Shown here piece by piece: positions 55,108 through 64,000 of a stretch of 64,000 nucleotides of DNA (position 1 is its first letter; each line of letters opens with the position of its first letter). Location: assembly GCA_027382625.1 (NCBI GenBank), contig JAJKFJ010020921.1, positions 62,001-126,000 on the forward strand. Direction: 5' to 3'. Source of the DNA: Tetmemena sp. SeJ-2015. Lineage: Eukaryota; Ciliophora; Spirotrichea; Sporadotrichida; Oxytrichidae. The position numbers and the translations under genes are program-made. The notes under the pieces were generated by a model. That model was given only the letters and a program-made list of their open reading frames with translations. It did not search any database and had not been told where the DNA came from.

Positions 55108-56640
55108 ATGTCAGATATTGAATCATACCACAGAGATGGCACCATCTCAAGCCCGATCACAGATTACAAAGCCTTAAGATCTCACGATTGGGGACTCAAA
55201 AACATATGGGGATATCTCGTACTCATTGAAACTGAAGGAGTACCCTCTACTAATATGACAAAGATGACATCACTAATGCGATCTCAGAAAGTAGGGCAAC
55301 AAGAGAAAATGAGCAAGCTGGTAGCAAAATAACAATGAATCGAGGCCGATAGCCAAATTTAGAACAGAAATTCAGAGATTCTCTTATCTAAGAAACAACA
55401 GACAGTTGACATAGTAGAAGATTATTCCATCTCACTGATAAAGATGAAGCAAGAGGCACGATGCTCGATTGCTAATTAGTCTTTTGATCGCCAAAGCGAT
55501 CTGACCACGAACTTCAGGCTAAGCAAATTTGCATACTGAGTTAGGTACTTCAATATGGGATAAATACGAATAAATTATTGAGAGTGCATTGTTCATAAAT
55601 AAACTGAAAAATATTAGGTACTGATACATTTAGGTAAGAAACTTTACATCCTTCACTATCTTTGATTTTCACAGTTCATATTTGCGGGGCAATAAAAAAA
55701 AACTTTTTCAAGAACTCTGGATGTAAAAGGTAAATCATAAAAATTATTTTCCCTTATATTTTTGAATGAACGAGAGGAAAGATAATGATTTCACTATATT
55801 AGTTCAATCCAACTCATAAAACTAACATCCAAATGCACTAAAGCAATAATTCTTACTTCAAAAATCTTGGCACGTGTTATTTAAACTTGAGTCAAATAGA
55901 TTAAAAGATTCTCAGAAGGAAGGCACAAAAGACTTGAGAATAGAAAGAAAGCAAACAATAATTTTCTAATAAGTAAAAATGATATATTTTGATTGCTCTT
56001 TCTTTGCCTGAATAAGAAGGTTGGTTGGACTTTAGGACCTCGCCCACAGCAATTCATTTTACTTCATGCGGCATGTGACAAAGGGCTTCTGATAGTCCTG
56101 GCCAGGGTTAACATCAAGCCATAGCTACTCAGGTTCGCAAGTCAGTTTGAGATAGTTCATTCAGTGAAGAAGAATGATGAAGGAGAGATTCTCTCTTACA
56201 AAGCAGTAGAGATGCAGCGAGAGCGATGCAAAGAGATTCTCAAGAAATAAAGCCTAGACAAACTCTCGATACTTTCCGCTACAAATTTCATTGCATAAGG
56301 AAATTTAAGATCTCTGCAAGGATATCTACGCAAGACAGAATAAGAATGGGATTGAAAATTGATTAAATAAATTAGATCAAAGTTTTATACAAAGGCACAT
56401 TGATGCTTTCTCCATATTAAAATTATGGCTAAAAATTCAGAAAGGATACCCCTGCAGTAATATCCTGCGATATTTTATCAGAAGGAGTCTATCCACAGAT
56501 GAGATGGCGTTCCTCAAGAACGATGTACGCCCTTAAATCCAGCTACCTGCATATAACCTCCTTCAAAAAGAGTCAGATGTTGGAAGAAACTTAATCTCAA
56601 AATATATGACATGAAAGAGCAAGCTTATCGCCTTGTATAT
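55108..56640 (+). CDS. Unrecognised gene
   Basis: From ATG 55108 the frame reads MSDIESYHRDGTISSPITDY, KALRSHDWGLKNIWGYLVLI and, past a TAA at 55330, DIVEDYSISLIKMKQEARCS to about 55560. After an AT-rich gap (55570-56030, possibly intron) coding resumes with RPQQFILLHAACDKGLLIVL, EIVHSVKKNDEGEILSYKAV and LQGYLRKTEQEWDWKLIKQI. After a shift it gives LKLWLKIQKGYPCSNILRYF and STDEMAFLKNDVRPQIQLPA near 56420-56560. The middle piece faintly recalls an ankyrin repeat, but one copy is not enough. Function unknown. Confidence 0.5.
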
Positions 56641-56649
56641 TATTCTATT

Positions 56650-57680
56650 CATTTAAATAAAACCCTGTTTAAGACTACTTCGACTATCTCTAATCATTTT
56701 TCTTTCACAGTTATAATAGGTTAGACTCCTACTCTGACGCTGGCACTGCATCGATCAATGCTTTGCAGACTCTCTTCTTGTAAATGAGTCCAATCAGATG
56801 CTCTAGATTATCTATCTTTGCTTTTGCTATGCTCTTCATTTGTAAGATTAAATTTTATTACACTTCCAATAATTCAATTTTAACTAATTAATTTATTCTT
56901 GCTATTTACTCCAATAATTTAAGCTAAATTATTTTTTTTCAAAAAGAATTTATTTATTTAAAAATATAACGATTTTATTTTTAAATATTAAACTATTCAA
57001 AAAGGAGCAGATTATCAAAAACAAAAAATTTTCTATAAAATATTGGATTCTCAAAAGACTCTACTATCGCTAAAGGGAAGCTCCTAAATCTGTGCCTGGT
57101 TGCAACTCCCTTCAAATCTATCTGCTGGCATATTAGCACAACCTTGACACGAGTCTGGTTTCTTAGCTAAGGTGAAAAGCTTTAAAGAAAGTAAAGAAGT
57201 ATCTATTTATTTATAATTTCTTCGACTCTTTGCCAAGCATTATTGTTGCTCCTAATGTCTAAAGGCTAAATTTCCTCCTTACTCTAAGAATGAGTAAAAT
57301 TTTTGCAGATCGTGCACTAGTATCTATCTTTATCTCAGTTTTATTGTTTTCATATCTATTTTCGATAAACTCTGACTCTTCTTAGCTTAGCTTAAAGTGC
57401 GTTGCATTATTCATTTAAATGAGTTCCTTCTGCTTCTATTCAAAATCACTCACATTTTTGAAATTTAGACTCATGACAATAAGTTTCTATATTTAGACCT
57501 TGACCTTTAGATTACTATCACTTCCAACTCTTCATAGCACCCCCAACTGATTAAAGTAGTTTGCTTATTTCGGTGTTTATAAATCCACTCTTTCCAAGCT
57601 TTATCTTCTTAGGAAATTAAATTAGAGAAGGCCACATAACTTGCTTATAGTCCTCAACTATATCTCAATCACTATTTTTT
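56650..57680. other. No feature supported
   Basis: AT-rich, with short coding-like patches on the minus strand only. No repeats. Confidence 0.35.
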
Positions 57681-57689
57681 CATATTGAC

Positions 57690-58300
57690 CATCAAACTGC
57701 TGAGGGAAGTGCTGCGAAATTTTTAACATCTAATGGTAGAGGTCTAGAATGTTTTATCTCCTCACAGACTTCTGAAATCTTTGAAATTGATGATAACCGA
57801 GAAAGCCTTTTCAGGGCCAGAGTTAAAGAGGCTGCTTTCCACAATTGAAGCATCAACACTTGAAAAAGTGCCGAACTAAGTGAGAGATCCTTCAAGTCGT
57901 TGCCTCTTAGCACTTTTGAAATATATTTTAAGAGGATATTTATAGATCGAATAGGTAACTATATCAGGAGAGCCTGGCTGGAGACCTTTGAAAGCAATAT
58001 ATTTATTTTCTCTGATGTATATACAGGCACCTTCAATCAAGAGATTCCGATGACTCGAGAGCCTTCTTTCTAATATGATAGCCTAGGATGCTCAGCTATT
58101 CGATTAGCATTGCCATTGAAGCTTTTGAGGTTATTGTTGTTGCTTCCTTGAACAAACTTTTTTTTAACAAACTTGAGATCAAGATTGAGGTAGCTACCCA
58201 TTCTTATATGCACAGTTTAATCTCTAATTTTAAGATTCATATATATTTTTCTCAAATGTTGAGAGATACTCATTCCCTCTTTGCTTAATCTAGCCAAGTT
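57690..58300 (-). CDS. Leu-rich coding segment, unrecognised
   Basis: The minus strand reads GNDLKDLSLSSALFQVLMLQ, LTLALKRLSRLSSISKISEV and KHSRPLPLDVKNFAALPSAV near 57910-57700, and upstream LKVPVYTSEKINILLSKVSS and EGSRVIGISWL near 58080-57990. The Leu spacing hints at leucine-rich repeats, but no clean LxxLxLxxN unit is visible. It may belong to the gene just upstream (58360-58930). Confidence 0.3.
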
Positions 58301-58359
58301 CAATTACAGTAGGAAATTTATGGCAGTAAACTTCTTTATCTTCTAGTGAAAGCTCATTG

Positions 58360-58930
58360 ACTAATTTCATTCCTCATTTTACTGCTTATGAGTTACTGAA
58401 CTATGATGCATCAGACTTGTTCATCATCCAACTCCAAAACTTTAATCTTCTCCCTCTAGGGCATCAAATTTTATGGTCCCTCGTGACTATATGGAGCATC
58501 CTAGCTCTTTTTCTCTGCTTCTTCACTAGCGATATAGTCCTTGCAAAATCCAACCGCTTTCAAGATTTCCTGGTCTTTGTTAGTGACTCTTTGGCCCACT
58601 CTAACTCCTTGGAAGTCACTGCCAGGTCGACAACTAGGCCAGAAGTCTACCTCAGATAGTTGATAGCTATCTAGATTTAGGAAAACTGAGAGCAGCTTAG
58701 ACAAGGAGACTACTTGTTTGCGCCTGGTATAAGTCTTAATGCAAATAAGCTGCCTGAATAAACGAGAGATCTCCTTGCAACATTAATTTATTGCGCATAG
58801 CACATTTCAAACCAGATTTGATTGAAGGGGGGGGTTTCAGAAAGAAACTTCTTACAGAACAGATTGAGCACCTTAAATTCTGAAGTCTTTGGAGATTCTC
58901 CTCTTGATGGTAGAAAGCAGTAGCACCCCA
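58360..58930 (-). CDS. Unrecognised gene, divergent from 58955
   Basis: The minus strand reads EFKVLNLFCKKFLSETPPFN, QIWFEMCYAQQINVARRSLV, ALRLIPGANKQSPCLSCSQF and LVVDLAVTSKELEWAKESLT in one frame to about 58575. After a one-base shift it gives NKDQEILKAVGFCKDYIASE and EKIKVLELDDEQVWCIIVQQ. TAA/TAG fit as Gln. No ATG was identified near the 5' end, so the first exon may be missing. No family is recognised. The 5' end lies within a few tens of bases of the opposite gene. Confidence 0.5.
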
Positions 58931-58954
58931 CAAGCTTCACCTTATCTAAGGATT

Positions 58955-60530
58955 ATGAAAAACGTCACCACCCAAATTCTTAAATCAGATGAAAATCTCC
59001 CCAAGCTAATTAACACCTTGATCCTAAGGTACATAGACAAGGCGTGTCAATAGTTCGAGATGAAACTTGAGGAAGTAAGATCCCAAAGCAAGAGCTCCTC
59101 TATCAATGAATGCTGAGCTTCTTTATATTCCCCAATTCTACTTCCCTCACGCACACTCTCTTCTAACTATTGCTGAATAAGCCTCTTCAAACGCTCTTTA
59201 TGATTGATTATCTGTGTAGAGATAATTTATGAGAATTTTCAAGTTAAAACTGCACTCATATATTCGTAAAAGACTACAGCTAATTCTCTCAACTTGTATA
59301 GCTTTTGTGCTTTGAATTTTTAAAGCCAACTTCTAAGCTATGAGCTTCTGCTCTATCTCACTTCCCGACCTTATCGAGGAGGAGCACTACTAGGTTTTCA
59401 TTAGCACATTTAATAATAAGACTTTTGTATTAACTTTTAAAACTTATAAGAACTGCATAAAAACTATCATCGATGAGAGCAAGCCTCAGGATTTTGATGA
59501 TGGATTTCTCAAAGAGGACATGAAGTCTCTTTGGGAAGAGATCTAAACTTCAACATTTTATTTTATATCAAAAGATAAAATGGATAAGTGATTTCCAAAA
59601 CGTGCCCGAGCATTTTATCGGCCTCTATCAACCTCATTACACCTACAATTACAAGATGATCTCAAGCCTGCCCCAAAGCTAGAAGGAGATCAGAACGAAA
59701 AGCAAGCAGAGAACTCCGGCATCTCCCTCAACTTCCTCGCAAACGCAAAGAAGATTCTATTTGGGAGAGTGAAGAGAGAGAGCTTATAAATACTGTGTCA
59801 GTGCTGCGAGATTAAGAGCAAGGATATAATCATTGATAACGCTTTGCTTGACTCCGAAAGCCTCAAGCTTGCTCCTTCATCAAAGTAAAGTAGAGTAACA
59901 TATTTAATAAGCTCGCTTTATTCATATACTCTTGTAAACTCAAGTAACAAGCTGCTTAAGAGTATCTCAGATCAGTTGCTGGTGCAATGTTGCGTACAAG
60001 CTGAGACGATCTCGACCTTCTAAGTTTCCGAGCGCGACGAGAGATACAAAAGCAGACTCAAGGACTTCGATACTTTAGTTAATTAGATATTTGCCTTTGT
60101 GTCAATAGAGATAGTCATTCAACTCAAGACCATAAATACCTTACTCTAAACCACTTTCTAGAGTAAAACTGACAAAACTTGGTCTGGTGTCACTGATCAG
60201 TATGCGAAGTGCTCCCTTTTCATAGATTAGCTATTCCAGTTAAAGACTCTTTACATTAGCACGTTCCCAGTCTTTAACTTAAGTTATAGTTGCTGCCTGT
60301 AGTTTAACAGTCAAATGTTGGCATAGTTTCTAAGATCAGCCAATTAAATACCATCTTCAAAAAGTACAAAGAGAAGATGGATATAAGCGACAAGGACAAA
60401 ACGTATTATTAAATTAAAAAAAAAAATATTTGCTTATGTATTTCGGCGACTTCTCCAGGAACTTGTGCTGGTTCATTACCGTGGCCTCCTACGAGCTTAT
60501 TCAATAAATACTATGTACTTTCTTAAAGTT
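58955..60530 (+). CDS. Unrecognised large soluble protein
   Basis: From ATG 58955 the frame reads MKNVTTQILKSDENLPKLIN, TLILRYIDKACQQFEMKLEE; after a shift near 59110 AELLYIPQFYFPHAHSLLTI, SYIRKRLQLILSTCIAFVLW, SISLPDLIEEEHYQVFISTF, NNKTFVLTFKTYKNCIKTII and FLKEDMKSLWEEIQ up to about 59550. Then come FQNVPEHFIGLYQPHYTYNY (59598), SLNFLANAKKILFGRVKRES, DIIIDNALLDSESLKLAPSS (59820), ERDERYKSRLKDFDTLVNQI (60035) and LNTIFKKYKEKMDISDKDKT (60340). Helix-rich and cytosolic, more than 450 residues. I could not assign a family. TAA/TAG/TGA are used inside the frame. Confidence 0.55.
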
Positions 60531-60759
60531 AAGATAAAAAATATTTTGAGTTATTAAAGTTTTGGTTTGAGAAATAATTAAATTTTGTATTTTAGCTTTT
60601 CAAAAGCAGCAACGGGGTCCAGACTTCATCCCAAAGCATGGACTGATGCGGATTAGAATGATCTTCCCTCGTCATCATTATCGTTGCAGATGTTTTCTGC
60701 TTTTCCATCTGTGCCTATCTATTTCTCCGCACATAGTAATTGCAATAATTACTACCCAT

Positions 60760-63700
60760 TCATTAAAAAGATATGGGAGTTATATCAATTACAGTCAAAA
60801 GCTTCTTCTTGAAAATTTCATCTGTGGAGTATGGGGATAAATCTAGTTGGAAGAAACTGTATCATAAATGTTAGAAGAAACTCATAAGAACGACCTGCCA
60901 AGTGCGAGCCCTAGAAGGGAAGCCCAAGTCTTTCTTGCCTGAAGCAAGATATTTATTGTGGTTGTCTCTTACTTTGGAGGTATCTGAGGAGAGTCTAGAT
61001 CTTCCTCACAAGTTCAAATGCTGCCAGTGCTCTGTTAACTCAGACACACTCTCCAGAATCTTTGCAAAAACTTATTCTCCTCTTGCTAAATTATCCAAAG
61101 ATTTGAGCTACAATTTGCAATACACAGATAGTATTCAATGATCTTATTAAGCTTCTTAATATCGAGCACCTTATCTCCGCAAGCTCTGATCTCTAACTCC
61201 TCAGCTGTATAAATATTAAAATTATAGAGCGAAAGAATGGAGTCAATACCCTCTCTCAAGTCTTAGATCTGGTTCGCATAATCGTCGAATAGTTTCTTAA
61301 TTATCAAGTTGATGAACTCCTGAAGATTTTCTTTTGTTACTGATTTTTTCTATCACCACTCTTGAGTTCAACTTCAGAGTCATTTTAGAGGAGGCAAGTT
61401 TTAAAATTGTGATCCGGCTGAGTCCCAAAATCCTTGTCAGAGAGTTTGATTTACTTCTTATTGTGGTTTTCTATAATCTACCATGCGAAGTTGTCGAAGC
61501 CCTTCTCGGCTTTCATATTGGTCTGGTCATTGAGAACCTACTTCTAGAAGATGGGTTGGAAGTGGTACTACAGAGGACATATGATTCTGATAGCGCGCCT
61601 ATTAAAGTTCAGTTAAACTTAGCATCTCCAAGTGAATGGGATTGCTAGAGGCTGGGTTTGGGATGTAGTAGTCTCTATTCTCACGATTATTGCTTTTGTT
61701 GTTGGGAGTTTTAATGAGCAAGGGGAGCTCGCTTGACTTAAGCTCATTGCAGATGTTTGCGAACTACTCTCTGTAGGGACCACCTACGTCTTTACTGCCC
61801 TCACTTATGAGCTTATAAGCTTTGCAAAGTTGGTTCTACTGTCTGTTATGGTTTTTATGTTGCAGTCTAGACTTAACCTCAGATGATTTGGAATATTTGC
61901 CCAAAATGATTTACTCTCCTTTGTGGTCGACCTTCCTACTCTCACAGAATCGTTACTCTTTTATTCTTACAATAGGGTTGGCTGCCACAACCCAGATTTT
62001 GATATTAAAAAAAAACAAATTTAACACAAAAAATCATTATAAATCAGCATCATATCTATCTCAAGTAAATTATTGTGGAAAAATCAGCTCAAAACATTTT
62101 AGTATCCTCTAAAGATAAGTTCTGCAATATAGTTGAAGAGGAATTTATTCTTCATACTGAAAAGAATTATGATCTCTACCTTGTATACAATTCTGAAAAG
62201 AAAAGATTTAGAAATTATAGATAGATATATTATAAAGTCATCAAAGGGCATATAAGGCATCAGACTCAAGAAGGTCTGATTGAAGGTGAGATACTGCTCA
62301 AGTCTCTTTCTCTTCACTCCCTCTGTGACCTTCTTAAATTTGGGATCCTTGAAGCTCATATCTGCTATCTTGGAGTAAGTCTCCCCTATTAGCATCTGCA
62401 ATTCTTTAACATCTACATACTCGTAAACTTCCTTGATCAATTCAGCATCTAAATCCTTAGGGAACTTGGTAAAAAAACTCGTTGCTCTCATCAATAGAAG
62501 CCTTAGTTTTTTTTCATTAAAGCTTCATTTCTTTTAAAGATGAGGTCAAGAACAACCTCTAAGATTAGGCAATAGGCAGAATTCTCTTTGTAGAGCTTAG
62601 AGGAGTCAAGAGAAGGAAGCTCTACATCTGGCTTTAGTGGCTTACTGATACTGTAGTAGAGCAGAAGATTAATGACGTAGATTTTTTAATTAGAAAAAAA
62701 TCTGCTCATGAAGATCTACAAGCTATCAGTTTCTTTTGATATTATTTCTAGAGCGGTATCTAAGGCTCTTAATTTCTTGTGAAGTCAGGGAATTGGTGAC
62801 ATCAGTTTGTATACTTTCTAAGTTTTCTCTCAAAGTATACTTTGTTTGCATAGAACTCTTCTAGGTCTGGCAATTCCTTGCTCTGCAAGGTGTCTTTCTT
62901 TATCTTATATTCACTCTATGAAACGGTTAGAAACTTGCTTTCTGAGTCTTTGTAAAAGTAGATAATTTCTTGTTTCGTTTCATTTGATGATTTAATGAGT
63001 ATAGAGAATATCAATAGGCACTTTCTCTCCCTTAGCAATTATAAGTGAGGTCCTATGGGCAGCGAAGAAGTCCATTATTTTGAAGCATCTTAAGGCAGTG
63101 ACTTCACGATAGTATAGGCTGGGCGGCTTGAGAGATCTATTTTTTTATTATTTATGATGTCTAATATAAATTTTTTAATATTTTAACGTTAGATTAAAGC
63201 GCTGCACAAGTAATGTATCATTTATAGAGATTTTTTTCTCTCCAGACAACTCAACTACCACTGTTTTACCTCATCCTGATTTACATTCTTACAACCCTTT
63301 ATTTTTGAATAAATTCTTCACTATATATCTTCTCGTCCCCACCCTTTGACTAAGTTATGTCTCGTTGAAAGTAGTTTTACTTAACCTGGCTGATTGAATC
63401 AAGTTTCTTTCTCTGCACTCGTCTTCAAACAGTACCAAAGAGTGATCAAAGCCAGCAGCTACCTTGATAGCTTTAAAGTTTTCCATGGCAAGCAACTTCA
63501 ACTTCTTAGGCTAGAAAACTCCATCCTAGATGTCTTCTTGGTAAATAGATCTCTTATTAATGTTGTTACCCCAAGCTCATAGAGCTCAATCATAGTCAAT
63601 TGCAAGCACATGACTAGAACAAGAGCGAAATTTTCTCGAACTTTGTCACGTCTTGATCATATTTAACTGACTTACAAATCTTGGAAAGCTTCAAAAGACC

Positions 63701-64000
63701 TCCTTATCCCTTGAGTCCTTGTTCATTTCTACCTGCAGTCTAGAGCTCCTCTTCTCAGTCTTTTAGCTGCAATTTAAAGCTCCAATCTTTGTTCTTTGTA
63801 TTAGAGCACCAAACTCTAAGATCCTTTAGTCGCTCCTTTAATGGAATTAGAATCACCTTGCTGTCACTATCTAGGCAGATTTATTTGAGGAGCTTATTTA
63901 TGCTTCCATAAAGTTTCCACTCTCAGTGAAGAAATGTCAAATATCTTCTCCTCATCATCAACTTTTTCAAAGACTGCCATATAGCTATATTCGATGTAAA
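60760..64000 (-). CDS. HECT-domain E3 ubiquitin ligase (HERC-like), partial at the right edge
   Basis: HECT ligases take ubiquitin from an E2 onto a Cys and pass it to a substrate. On the minus strand the N-lobe reads ISEGSKDVGGPYREQFANIC, ELPLLIKTPNN and NRDYYIPNPASSNPIHLEM (about 61800-61640), then GFDNFAWQIIENHNKK, LSDKDFG and SEVELKSGDRKN. After an A-run frameshift come VTKENLQEFINLIIKKLFDD, LREGIDSILSLYNFNIYTAE and ELEIRACGDKVLDIKKLNKI. The C-lobe has WGRSRL with TGA as Trp (61006-61008) and ends FFQLDLSPYSTDEIFKKKLL, then TAA TGA with the stop at 60760-60762. The catalytic Cys position reads Ser (AGT, 60856-60858). Upstream pieces (DLDAELIKEVYEYVDVKELQ near 62440, NLLLYYSISKPLKPDVELPS near 62660, TLQSKELPDLEEFYANKVYF near 62890, MDFFAAHRTSLIIAKGEKVP near 63060, LDSDSKVILIPLKERLKDLR near 63840) are on the same strand and probably belong to it. 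Introns are likely near 62000-62200 and 63150-63600. Confidence 0.85.

Noticed and set aside
55800..56120. Ankyrin repeat
   Set aside because: One LHAA-like hit without a second repeat or the helix-loop pattern.
61334..61648. Plus-strand hydrophobic open frame
   Set aside because: It is the antisense shadow of the HECT N-lobe.

Overview
The window looks like nuclear DNA of a ciliate that reads all three standard stop codons as sense inside genes. Conserved protein families can only be followed if TAA and TAG are read as Gln and TGA as Trp. In a HECT ubiquitin ligase the Trp of the conserved WGRSRL motif is TGA (61006-61008), and in a dynein heavy chain the Trp of a conserved WQK motif is TGA (1378-1380). 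Probable gene ends still use TGA (53209-53211, 37564-37566, 60760-60762). This matches the karyorelictid code (NCBI table 27), or the Condylostoma code (28). A Loxodes-like karyorelictid is my best guess, but that is inference. Because no frame has a hard stop, open length is not evidence. I called genes from family motifs, from sensible residue composition and from Gln/Trp placement, so most borders are approximate.

Layout. 0.6-2.7 kb: dynein heavy chain linker region, minus strand. 3.4-5.9 kb: a GC-rich inverted-repeat element, one end of a larger transposon family, and a 59-60 bp tandem repeat. 6.8-9.5 kb: glycine-rich, beta-helix-like coding. 9.9-13.3 kb: a repeat arm, unrecognised coding sequence, and a 610 bp fold-back element with an 8 bp target duplication. 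13.5-15.6 kb: scattered plus-strand coding. 15.6-19.6 kb: minus-strand genes including an AGC-type kinase that lacks catalytic motifs. 21-22.2 kb: very AT-rich, no gene. 25-26.8 kb: a BRF1/TFIIB-like transcription factor carrying a 114 bp insertion between 11 bp direct repeats. 27-29.1 kb: two unrecognised genes, one with a clear 44 bp intron. 29.2-30.2 kb, 41.5-42.5 kb and 51.2-53.2 kb: three different IS630/Tc1-like DDE transposases. The third lies in a 5 kb element (49.9-54.9 kb) with long inverted ends, and a 1 kb palindrome has inserted into it. 55-60.5 kb: three unrecognised genes. 60.76 kb to the right edge: a HERC-like HECT E3 ligase, minus strand.

Almost every recognised gene is interrupted by 1-2 base frameshifts, often at homopolymers or dinucleotide runs. 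Either the underlying assembly carries long-read indel errors or many copies are decayed. Sequence alone cannot separate these, so catalytic losses are reported with that caution. No rRNA, tRNA, CRISPR or telomere repeat was found.
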